The notes: generated by a model from the letters alone, not told the origin. DNA of 22,556 nt from an uncultured Sutterella sp. (GCA_934255515.1 CAKQON010000024.1:1-22556); one strand, 5' to 3'; counted from the stretch's first letter, positions 14,589 to 21,554 are shown. Translations and numbers: made by a program.

Positions 14589-16675
14589 TAGTAGCGAGCG
14601 TTGAGCTTCACGCTGAAGTAACGCGAGGGTTCATAGATGGACTGCATTTCCTGATACTTCTTGTCGAAGATGTTGTAGATGCCCGCATCAAACGAGAATT
14701 GCTTTTGGGCACCAAAGGAAACGCCAGCCGTCAAGTTGAGCGTTGTTGCACCGCCGAGGCGATAGTTGTAGCCGCCATCGTCATATTCAGAGGCCGTCAA
14801 GCTCTTGGCATAGAGGTCGGTGCGCAGACCCAGACCATTGCGTTCACCTTCCCAACGAACGCCGTACCGGGCAATGAATTCGGGGGTAGACGTTTTATAC
14901 GTTTTAAATCCGTCTTCATTTGTGTACTGACGGCGCATCCAGGTGCCGTTAATGTAAGGAGTAAAGCCAGTTTCTCCAATTTGATAAGAGGTAGAAAGCT
15001 CAATGCCAAAAGTTTTGGCTTCAGCCATATTGTCGTATTGCTGTTCGGTGGGACTGATAGAAACAGCGGCAATATAGTCATCTGCAAGAGAAAGGAAGGC
15101 AGCAGTATCCAGCATGAACCCGCCCTTCTGATAACGTGCGCCAATTTCAAAATTATCAGAAGTTTCAGGCTTTAGATCAGGGTTGCCAAGAATTTGCCCC
15201 ATGGATGTATTGCCCATTGAGGAAGGGATATAACGTTCCTGAAGAAGCGGGGAGCGGAAGCCCTGACTCCAGAGTGTGCGAAGCACGTAATCGTCAATGC
15301 CGGAATAAGAGATGCCGGCATTAAATACAACACGATCATTGTGCTGGCTGCCGGGCGTGGAGGTTACGATAGGGCCTTTTGAGGCGTTCGATCCCTGGGC
15401 GTATGTTTTTACGCCATACGATTTGTCCATATCCGTTTTGACGTACGTGTATCTGGCGCCATAAGTCAAAGTTAAATCATAGGGAAGCATGGACTCCATG
15501 GAGGCAAACACTGCATGTGTAGACATGCTGCCCTGATAAATTCCGGAAGAGGTGTAATAGGTGCCTTTGTGAATGCCCATGCCCATATTACGGGGAGCGA
15601 CGGCTAAGACACTGCTTGTGGCATCGAGATCGTCATAATTAAACTCATACCCGGCGACTAGATAATTATTTTCTCCAAGCTGCCAGTCTGTTTGGATTGA
15701 AATTCCATATTGGTCAAGATCGTTGTCAGCGAAATTATCAATCATGAAGGGCATGCCTGTTACAGCAATATGGTTTTGCATCTGCTTGTTGCTGGTTTGA
15801 TAAAAGGCATCAACTCGAATACGGGTAAGGTATTCGTTTAGGTTTTTGATATCTGTAAAAATCCCAACTTTATCGCGCTTCCATTTCGGAACATTCACGA
15901 AGAAATTGCTGTAGCCAGGCAGCATGGACCCGGACATGAAATCCATATCAAAATGGTCGAGAGTCATGCCCACGGTTGCATTTTCGGAAATGTCATAGGC
16001 TAAATAGCCATTGGCGCCAAAGGAGCTAAATTCCGTATAAGGAGCTTTGCCGGCAGGTGTACGGAGATTGTCTCCGCTCTCATGTGCCAGCCCAAGGCGG
16101 TAATGCCAGCCGCTGATGCCGCCGTAGATGGATGCAGCTGCAGTCTTGCCATTGGAGGCATTGTCCATGCCGGCAGATACTTCGGCTTCGAAGGGCTTGT
16201 TGCCGCCTTTTTTGGTAATGATGTTGATTGCGCCGCCGATCGCGTCCGAACCATAGAGAACGGAGGCAGGGCCTTTGATGACTTCAATGCGTTCCACCAT
16301 AGAGGGATCGATGAGCATCGGAGAGCCGGACATGGACTTGTGTTCAGCAATTTTCTGACCATCAATCATGACAAGCGTGCGGAAGGAATCTTCTCCTCGG
16401 ATCTGGGCACGCTTCATGCCTTGACCGCCGTCACTGTTAATCTGAACACCCGGTACATCTTTGAGAAGATCACCAATAGTGCGGGCTTCTGAGTGAGCAA
16501 TGTCATCGGCAGTAATCACCGACACAGACATATTCACGTCCATCAGTTCCTGTTCAACGCGGCTCGCCGTCACCTTGACGTCTTCCGTCGTGACGTCGGC
16601 AGCCTGAGCTGTACTCATGGAAAAAAGTGCCGCGGAAAAAACGCTCGCGAGCATGCAAAGTTTCTGTGCTTTCAT
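14588..16675 (-). CDS. TonB-dependent outer-membrane receptor, presumed heme/tetrapyrrole uptake
   Basis: A 695-residue TonB-dependent receptor. Order: signal peptide (1-25, ending TAQA), TonB box (about 31-37, EDVKVTA), plug domain (about 45-155, with IRGEDSFRTLVMIDG, VERIEVIKGPASVLYGSDAIGGAINI), then a barrel ending in FSVKLNARY. Near residues 473-501 it has FRSP and NPDL, close to the FRAP/NPNL boxes of heme receptors, but the stretch between has Met and no His where heme receptors usually carry a ligand His. Heme is therefore inferred from the operon, not proven by the receptor. The start at 16675 begins a clean signal peptide; an ATG at 16741 overlapping the hutW stop would add 22 polar residues. 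The central part is clearly AT-richer than its neighbours. Confidence 0.9.
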   Translation of the reverse strand: MKAQKLCMLASVFSAALFSMSTAQAADVTTEDVKVTASRVEQELMDVNMSVSVITADDIAHSEARTIGDLLKDVPGVQINSDGGQGMKRAQIRGEDSFRTLVMIDGQKIAEHKSMSGSPMLIDPSMVERIEVIKGPASVLYGSDAIGGAINIITKKGGNKPFEAEVSAGMDNASNGKTAAASIYGGISGWHYRLGLAHESGDNLRTPAGKAPYTEFSSFGANGYLAYDISENATVGMTLDHFDMDFMSGSMLPGYSNFFVNVPKWKRDKVGIFTDIKNLNEYLTRIRVDAFYQTSNKQMQNHIAVTGMPFMIDNFADNDLDQYGISIQTDWQLGENNYLVAGYEFNYDDLDATSSVLAVAPRNMGMGIHKGTYYTSSGIYQGSMSTHAVFASMESMLPYDLTLTYGARYTYVKTDMDKSYGVKTYAQGSNASKGPIVTSTPGSQHNDRVVFNAGISYSGIDDYVLRTLWSQGFRSPLLQERYIPSSMGNTSMGQILGNPDLKPETSDNFEIGARYQKGGFMLDTAAFLSLADDYIAAVSISPTEQQYDNMAEAKTFGIELSTSYQIGETGFTPYINGTWMRRQYTNEDGFKTYKTSTPEFIARYGVRWEGERNGLGLRTDLYAKSLTASEYDDGGYNYRLGGATTLNLTAGVSFGAQKQFSFDAGIYNIFDKKYQEMQSIYEPSRYFSVKLNARY

Positions 16676-16740
16676 GATTGATTTCGGGTGGTAGAGATTG
16701 CTTGGGTTTTTCTTCTTGGGGTGTTCGGTTCGGGGCTTCA

Positions 16741-18501
16741 TCACGCCAGATGCGCGGGAGCTCCGGGATGTTTGGCCTGGGCCCTCGTCTTTGCAAAGCC
16801 CATGGGATCCTTGAGAAGCGCGTCGACTTCTGCGGGCTTCAGGCCCTCAAGGATGCGAAGAACGTCCTCGCGCTTCACGCCCGTGCCCATGTGGTCGAGC
16901 TTTTCCTGCGGCATGTCCCTGAGCGCAGAAATGAGCATCGGGCGAGGCATCATGCGGGCCATGTTGCGCACGCCCGAGGGAATGCGGGAAATCATGGCGG
17001 CGAGCGACTCGAGAGTCACGGGACCGGCGCCTGCTCCCATGTGCTTCATCGCTTCGGGAGCGCCCATGTCCATCGGCATGCCGGCGGGCTTCGCGCCCGG
17101 GAGCATGGGTTCGAGCCAGTTCATGAGGAGCTGCGCGAGCGTGACGTGCCAGTACTGGCCGGCAACGGTCTGGTAGTACCACTCGCCCTTTTTGACGAGA
17201 AGCCCCGCTTCAGTCCACTGTTTCAGGATCGGAGCGGCCATGCCCTCGAGATTAACGTTGCCGAAGGCGCGGCTGATCTTTGCGAGGCTGATGGAGCCCG
17301 ACTCCATGTCGGCGGAAATGGTGCGCAGCAGGTGCCAGTTGGGCTTCGGCGCCATGAGGAATGCCGCGGGCTTTTCGCCCTTTTCGAGGATCGCGTAGTA
17401 GTCGGCGAGCTTTCTTTCCATCATGTAGGCGTTGCCGAAGAGGCGCCCGCCCGCGCCGCAGCCGAAGGCGAGGCAGTCGCAGGCGCTCTTCCCCAGAGCG
17501 TTGTAGATGTTTCGCTCGCGGGTGTTGTTCGCCCAGTGGTTGTTCGAAAGCCGGCGCCAGTTCTCTCCCGTGAGGTATTCAACGGAGTGCGCGAACATGT
17601 CCGCCTTCTGCGCCTGATCGGCGGCAGCGGGGAGCTTGCCGTTCGCGATGTAGCGCGCGAGCGGCGACTTTTCAAAGACGTTCAGCTGATAGCAGTCGAT
17701 GCCGTCGAGCGGGAGGCTCGCCGCGGTTTTGAGGTCGTCGTTCCAGACTTCCATCGTCTGGCCGGGGAAGCCGTAGATCAGATCGAGAACGACCGCGGCG
17801 TTGTCGTAGGAGCAGAGCTTGTCGAGGCGCTTCAGAATCGTTTCGCGGTCGTCAACGCGCTGCAAGGACTGACGAACCTGGCTGTTGAAGGTCTGCACGC
17901 CCAGCGAGAAGCGGTTGACGCCGCCTTCGAGCGCCGCTTCCATCTTGGCGTCGCCGAAATTGTGGATGCGGCCTTCGAGCGTGATTTCGCAGTCGTTCGC
18001 GAGCGGGAGGTATTTCTTCAGGGCGCCGAGAACGAGCCGGAGGTCGTCAGGCGAAAACGCGGTCGGCGTGCCGCCGCCGAAGTAGACGGCATGGACGGGA
18101 TAGGCGTTCTGAGAGGCCTTGTCCGACCACATCTCGATTTCGCGCACGAGCTTCTTCGCATATTCATGAACCGCTTCTTCCTTGAAGGGGTTCTGATAGA
18201 ACATGCAGTAGAGGCACCGGGTTTCGCAGAAAGGCACATGGATGTAGGCCAGGGACTTTCCGGTGCGGGGCTTGTCCGAGAGTTCAAGAAGGCGTTTTCT
18301 CGCGTCTTCGCCGAGAAGAGGCATTCCGCCGGGTCCGGAGTGAATGGCGGCTTTCGCCTTGAAGGCATTGTGAAGGGGATCTTCGGCGTTCGCGAAGAAG
18401 GCTTCGGGTGCACGGGATTTCACCGCTTCATTCATTTCTCGCGCTCCAGCCTCGAAGGTGGAGGACGCCTTGGCGGATGCACCGGAAGGATGATTCATCA
18501 T
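16741..18501 (-). CDS. hutW: HutW/ChuW-type radical-SAM heme-opening methyltransferase with Met-rich extension
   Basis: A 586-residue member of the HemN-like radical-SAM enzymes that includes ChuW (anaerobilin synthase), which opens the heme ring without oxygen using SAM and releases iron. The cluster motif is CETRCLYC (C92, C96, C99), followed by GGGTPT (142-147), LGVQTFNSQVRQSLQR and the C-terminal LAFGCGAGGRLFG region. Known ChuW/HutW proteins are about 450 residues; here residues about 460-586 are an extra tail with 15 Met, including PMLPGAKPAGMPMDMG. Start alternatives: ATG 18501 (used here) or ATG 18435, which has a better GGAG 8 nt upstream and removes 22 residues. First gene of the minus-strand operon, behind a Fur-like box. 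Confidence 0.9.
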   Translation of the reverse strand: MMNHPSGASAKASSTFEAGAREMNEAVKSRAPEAFFANAEDPLHNAFKAKAAIHSGPGGMPLLGEDARKRLLELSDKPRTGKSLAYIHVPFCETRCLYCMFYQNPFKEEAVHEYAKKLVREIEMWSDKASQNAYPVHAVYFGGGTPTAFSPDDLRLVLGALKKYLPLANDCEITLEGRIHNFGDAKMEAALEGGVNRFSLGVQTFNSQVRQSLQRVDDRETILKRLDKLCSYDNAAVVLDLIYGFPGQTMEVWNDDLKTAASLPLDGIDCYQLNVFEKSPLARYIANGKLPAAADQAQKADMFAHSVEYLTGENWRRLSNNHWANNTRERNIYNALGKSACDCLAFGCGAGGRLFGNAYMMERKLADYYAILEKGEKPAAFLMAPKPNWHLLRTISADMESGSISLAKISRAFGNVNLEGMAAPILKQWTEAGLLVKKGEWYYQTVAGQYWHVTLAQLLMNWLEPMLPGAKPAGMPMDMGAPEAMKHMGAGAGPVTLESLAAMISRIPSGVRNMARMMPRPMLISALRDMPQEKLDHMGTGVKREDVLRILEGLKPAEVDALLKDPMGFAKTRAQAKHPGAPAHLA

Positions 18502-18602
18502 GACTGACCGCTCGCGGGGTGGTTCGCTCCTGGAAACACTTGGGGTGGAGGTGTCTCAAAGCGAAAGGTAAATATTTCTGAGAAGCGTAATCGAAATAAA
18601 AA

Positions 18603-18617
18603 TGAGAATGCTTCTCA
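18603..18617. promoter_or_regulatory. Fur-box-like palindrome in the hutW/dtxR divergent region
   Basis: TGAGAATGCTTCTCA pairs in six of seven positions around a central base and matches the TGAGAATnATTCTCA form of Fur boxes. A further half-site TGAGAAGC lies at 18579-18586. It lies at about +1 to +17 of the predicted hutW promoter and on the weak -35 of the opposite promoter, so a bound repressor could block both. Binding is inferred. Confidence 0.65.
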
Positions 18618-18641
18618 GCGGCGCGAGTATATCGGTATAAT
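18612..18641 (+). promoter_or_regulatory. Predicted promoter of the dtxR-type regulator arm
   Basis: A perfect -10 TATAAT (18636-18641) has a weak -35 TTCTCA (18612-18617) 18 nt upstream, which is part of the Fur-like box. The predicted start near 18648 gives a leader of about 115 nt before the regulator ATG at 18763. It overlaps the opposite promoter, so the two may compete. Confidence 0.55.
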
Positions 18642-18655
18642 GTTAGAAATGTCAA
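18626..18655 (-). promoter_or_regulatory. Sigma70-like promoter of the hutW-tonB operon
   Basis: On the minus strand a consensus -35 TTGACA (18655-18650) is followed after 18 nt by -10 TATACT (18631-18626). This predicts a start near 18620 and a leader of about 120 nt before the hutW ATG at 18501. It is the strongest promoter I can see for the ten-gene operon. Confidence 0.7.
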
Positions 18656-18660
18656 ACATT
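18639..18660. promoter_or_regulatory. 22-bp imperfect dyad, candidate operator of the DtxR-type regulator
   Basis: The arms AATGTT (18639-18644) and AACATT (18655-18660) enclose a partly symmetric centre; nine of eleven positions pair. It covers the -10 of the regulator promoter and the -35 of the hutW promoter. Size and layout fit a dimer-bound DtxR/MntR-type operator, placed where autoregulation and control of hutW would both result. I do not recognise it as a known consensus. Confidence 0.55.
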
Positions 18661-18673
18661 GTTTCAGCCATCA

Positions 18674-18725
18674 CGCATTGTCAATGAACGACAATGCGCG
18701 GCGGCGCGCTCTGTCTTCGGGCAGA
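18674..18725 (+). other. Two leader hairpins upstream of the DtxR-type regulator
   Basis: CGCATTGTC (18674-18682) and GACAATGCG (18690-18698) form a perfect 9-bp stem with a 7-nt loop. Then TCTGTC/GGCAGA (18710-18715, 18720-18725) closes a TTCG tetraloop, one of the most stable RNA loops. Both lie in the predicted 5' leader of the regulator, whose ribosome site GGAG is at 18749-18752. The first could instead be a DNA operator. Confidence 0.5.
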
Positions 18726-18762
18726 ATCGAAAAAGAGATTAAAAACCCGGAGATAAGAACGC

Positions 18763-19227
18763 ATGTCGGATGAGAATCAGAAAGTGCGGGGCCGCTCTGC
18801 CAGGGCCTCCGAAAAAGACTCCCCGACGACGCCCACGCGTCAGAACTACCTCAAGTACATCTATCTTGAGGAAAAGGAAAAGGGTCATGCGCGCGCCTGC
18901 CGGATTACCGAGCAGCTCGGCGTGACGCGCTCGACCGTTGCGCTCACCTTCCGCGAACTGAGAGCGGAAGGGTTCATCTCGTACGAGCCCTATAGTCCGA
19001 TCCGCCTTACTGAAAAAGGCCGCGCCGTTGCTGAGGAAATCGTCCGCCGCTATCAGGCGGTGAAGCACTTCAGCCGCACGGTGCTTGAGCTCGATGAGGC
19101 CATGTCGGAGAAAATTGCCTGCGAACTCGAACACGTGATCTCGGATGCCATTGCCGAGAGGCTGCTTGAGGTCGCAAAGGCCCATGAGGAGCAGAGCGCC
19201 GGCGCGTCAGTACCTGAGAGCGCCTGA
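18763..19227 (+). CDS. DtxR/MntR-family metal-dependent transcriptional regulator
   Basis: A 154-residue regulator. After a charged N-terminal extension (1-24), a winged helix-turn-helix (about 27-85: NYLKYIYLEEKEKG, ITEQLGVTRSTVALTFRELRAEGFI) leads to the metal-binding and dimer domain. ACELEHVISDAIAERLLEV (119-137) lines up with the DtxR segment carrying Cys102, Glu105 and His106, here C120, E123 and H124. The other DtxR ligands look changed (Met10 to Asn28, His79 to Tyr97, Glu83 to Lys101, His98 to Glu116, by my hand alignment). The SH3-like third domain is absent, as in MntR. It is divergent from hutW and heads a flavodoxin-ABC exporter arm, so it probably controls both in response to metal. 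Confidence 0.85.
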   Translation: MSDENQKVRGRSARASEKDSPTTPTRQNYLKYIYLEEKEKGHARACRITEQLGVTRSTVALTFRELRAEGFISYEPYSPIRLTEKGRAVAEEIVRRYQAVKHFSRTVLELDEAMSEKIACELEHVISDAIAERLLEVAKAHEEQSAGASVPESA

Positions 19228-19280
19228 CGAGCCTGTTTTCCTACGACAATTTCATTTCTCCCAAAAGCTTCCCTGTAACG

Positions 19281-19305
19281 CACCGGACGATCAGAAAGTC
19301 CGGTG
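19281..19305 (+). other. Stem-loop just upstream of the second flavodoxin gene
   Basis: CACCGGAC (19281-19288) and GTCCGGTG (19298-19305) form a perfect 8-bp GC-rich stem with a 9-nt loop, ending 10 nt before the ATG at 19316. No T-run follows. It occupies the place where a Shine-Dalgarno sequence would be expected, so it might influence translation. Confidence 0.5.
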
Positions 19306-19315
19306 CAGACGAAAA

Positions 19316-19834
19316 ATGAAGAAAACAAGACCCCTTATCGTCATCAGTTCCCGTACGGGGAACACCATGATCCTCGGCCACGCGATCGCGGACGCGCTCC
19401 CCGGAGCGCTTCTCGTGAAGCCCTCAGAACTGCCCGAAGATCTCACGCCCTTCAATCCAGTTCTTCTCGGTTACTGGCGCGACCTCGGGGAGGCGCCCGC
19501 CGATATGCGCGCCGTTGCCCCGCGCTTTGAAGGAAAGACCATCGGGTGCTTCGCCACGATGGGAAGCGACGTGAACGATCCGGACTCCCAGGCCTGGATG
19601 AAGAGAACGGCCGAGGGCCTGGTTGCCGCAGGAAAGGGCAATACGCTCGCGCAGACCTTCATCTGCCGCGGCCGCATCGATCCCGCGCAGTTTGAAAAGA
19701 TGACGAAGCTCATGGGCGGCGTCGTGAGCCCGGAGCGTGCGGAAAAGCGCCGCGAAAGCGAAACGCACCCCGACCGTCTGGATCTCGCGAAGGGCGCGGA
19801 AATCTTCCGCAGCGTCTTCGGCGTCAATTTCTAA
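19316..19834 (+). CDS. Second flavodoxin-family protein
   Basis: A 172-residue flavodoxin-fold protein, clearly paralogous to the one at 10510-11013. The FMN phosphate loop is VISSRTGNTMILGHAIAD (about residues 8-25). Shared blocks follow: ELPEDL..FNPV, RAVAPRFEGK, IGCFATMG, FICRGRIDP and VSPER...HPDRLD. The ATG at 19316 is used because the flavodoxin fold begins just after it; upstream codons in frame overlap the regulator gene and show no domain. No clear Shine-Dalgarno sequence is present and a hairpin lies right upstream. It may supply electrons to the radical-SAM proteins encoded nearby, or act on a tetrapyrrole; neither is shown. Confidence 0.85.
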   Translation: MKKTRPLIVISSRTGNTMILGHAIADALPGALLVKPSELPEDLTPFNPVLLGYWRDLGEAPADMRAVAPRFEGKTIGCFATMGSDVNDPDSQAWMKRTAEGLVAAGKGNTLAQTFICRGRIDPAQFEKMTKLMGGVVSPERAEKRRESETHPDRLDLAKGAEIFRSVFGVNF

Positions 19835-19888
19835 TGATCTGAACCTTCAGATTCAGTTTTCCGATACTTCAAGGAAAGGAACCCCAAA

Positions 19889-20791
19889 GTGAGCGTCCCT
19901 GCCGTGCGGTTTGATGCCGTTCAGAAACGCTACGCTTCCGGAACGCAGGCGCTCCGGGGCGTGAGCTTTGATGTCGAGGAAGGCGAATTCTTCGGCCTTC
20001 TCGGACCCAACGGCGCCGGGAAGACCACGCTGATCACGTGCCTTGCGGGGCTTGCTACCCCGACGGGCGGAAGGATCTTCGTGAGAGGCATGGACGTGCG
20101 TGAAAACCGCCGTGCGGCGTCTCTCTCGCTCGGCATCGTGCCGCAGGAAATTACGTTTGATCCCTTCCTTACCGTGCGCGAAACCCTTCGCTTTCAGTCG
20201 GGATACTGGGGCATCCGCAATAACGACGACTGGAACGACGAGATCCTCTCGAACCTCGGGCTTTCGGACAAAGCGGACGCCTCCATGCGGGCCCTCTCGG
20301 GCGGCATGAAGCGGCGCGTCCTCGTTGCTCAGGCGCTCGTTCACAAGCCTCCCGTGATCGTCCTCGACGAACCGACGGCGGGTGTCGACGTTGAGCTTCG
20401 CGAACATCTCTGGGACTTCATCGGGCGGCTCCATGGCGAAGGCCGGACGATCATTCTCACCACGCACTACCTCGCCGAAGCACAGTCCCTCTGCGGGCGG
20501 ATCGCCATCATGAAGAAGGGTGAGGTGGCGGCGCTCGACCGCACGGAAGCGCTCCTCTCGCGCTTTGACGGACGGGTGCTTCGGTGCAGAATCGTTGAGG
20601 GGGAATGTCCCAAGTCGCTCGAGGGCGACCTCATGCGGCGGCATGGCGCGGACATTGCGCTGAGGCTTGCCGACGCCGATGATGCCCTTGCAAAGCTCGA
20701 GGCGCTTCGCGCCGCCGGCGTTCGAATTGAAAACCTTACGGTCGGGCAGCCCGATCTCGAGGATGTGTTCCTTGCGCTCACGGGAGCCTGA
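19889..20791 (+). CDS. ABC-2 type transporter ATPase (YadG-like)
   Basis: A 300-residue ATPase of an ABC exporter. Walker A GPNGAGKT (39-46), Q-loop region GIVPQEITFDPFLTVRE, signature LSGGMKRRV, Walker B VIVLDEPTAGVD and switch His in ILTTHYLAEA are all intact. The C-terminal ~80 residues form the small extra domain usual in this group (ending QPDLEDVFLALTG). The GTG start at 19889 has AAGGAAAGGA 8 nt upstream. It lies 54 nt after the flavodoxin and 4 nt before its permease. Families of this kind export drugs, lipids or unknown compounds; next to a metalloregulator in a heme island it could export a heme-derived product, which is a guess from context. Confidence 0.92.
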   Translation: MSVPAVRFDAVQKRYASGTQALRGVSFDVEEGEFFGLLGPNGAGKTTLITCLAGLATPTGGRIFVRGMDVRENRRAASLSLGIVPQEITFDPFLTVRETLRFQSGYWGIRNNDDWNDEILSNLGLSDKADASMRALSGGMKRRVLVAQALVHKPPVIVLDEPTAGVDVELREHLWDFIGRLHGEGRTIILTTHYLAEAQSLCGRIAIMKKGEVAALDRTEALLSRFDGRVLRCRIVEGECPKSLEGDLMRRHGADIALRLADADDALAKLEALRAAGVRIENLTVGQPDLEDVFLALTGA

Positions 20792-20795
20792 TCAA

Positions 20796-21554
20796 ATGTG
20801 GATACCGTTTCGCACGCTTTTCCTGAAGGAAGTCGTCCGCTTCATGAAGGTGTGGCTTCACACCATTCTGGCTCCCGTGCTCACGGGCGGGCTCTATCTC
20901 GTCGTCTTCGGCGAGGCGCTCTCAAAGCACCTTCCGGTTTATGAAGGCGTCTCCTACACGGCCTTCATCATTCCGGGCCTCATCATGATGACGGTGCTTC
21001 AGAATGCCTTCTCCAATACGGCGAGCTCCTTCATTCAGTCGAAGATTTCCGGAAACCTCGTCTTCATCCTGCTCCCGTCCATTCCGGGACCGGCCGTTGC
21101 CGCCGCCTACATCTGCGCGAGCTTCGTGCGCTCGATGCTCGCGGGAGCGGGGCTTTACCTTTTCTGCGCGCTCTGGGCGGCGCCTCCGGTGAAGGAGCCG
21201 CTCCTCATTCTCTCCTTTGCGTTCTTCGGCTCCATGATCATGGCTTCGCTCGGTCTCATTACCGCGCTCTGGGCGGAAAAGTACGACCAGATGGGAGCGG
21301 TGATGAATTTCGTGGTGATGCCGCTCACCTTCCTCTCGGGCGTCTTCTATTCCGTTGAGTCGCTCCCGCCCGTGTGGCAGGCGGCGAGCAAACTCAATCC
21401 CTTCTTCTATCTCGTCGACGGCTTCCGGTCGGGCTTTTTCGGCACCGGCGACATCAATCCCTGGGGGAGCCTCGTGATTGTCGGCGTAACGGCGCTCGCG
21501 GCAATGGCGCTGGCAGTGATACTACTCACGAAAGGCTGGAAGATCCGCAACTGA
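20796..21554 (+). CDS. ABC-2 type transporter permease (YadH-like)
   Basis: A 252-residue membrane protein, partner of the ATPase before it. After an amphipathic start (FRTLFLKEVVRFMKVW) about six membrane segments follow, including TILAPVLTGGLYLVVFG, FIIPGLIMMTVLQNAFS, AAAYICASFVRSMLAGAGLYLF and LLILSFAFFGSMIMASLGLITALW. The block FLSGVFYSVESLPPVWQAASKLNPFFYLVDGFRSGFFG is the ABC-2 family hallmark. The length is normal for YadH-like permeases. The ATG at 20796 follows the ATPase stop by 4 nt. Last gene of the plus-strand arm. Confidence 0.92.
   Translation: MWIPFRTLFLKEVVRFMKVWLHTILAPVLTGGLYLVVFGEALSKHLPVYEGVSYTAFIIPGLIMMTVLQNAFSNTASSFIQSKISGNLVFILLPSIPGPAVAAAYICASFVRSMLAGAGLYLFCALWAAPPVKEPLLILSFAFFGSMIMASLGLITALWAEKYDQMGAVMNFVVMPLTFLSGVFYSVESLPPVWQAASKLNPFFYLVDGFRSGFFGTGDINPWGSLVIVGVTALAAMALAVILLTKGWKIRN

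Noticed and set aside
16678..18507. Plus-strand open frame of 609 codons opposite hutW
   Set aside because: Antisense to a gene with clear radical-SAM motifs; its own translation is His/Arg/Val-rich with no recognisable family. Long antisense frames are expected in GC-rich DNA.
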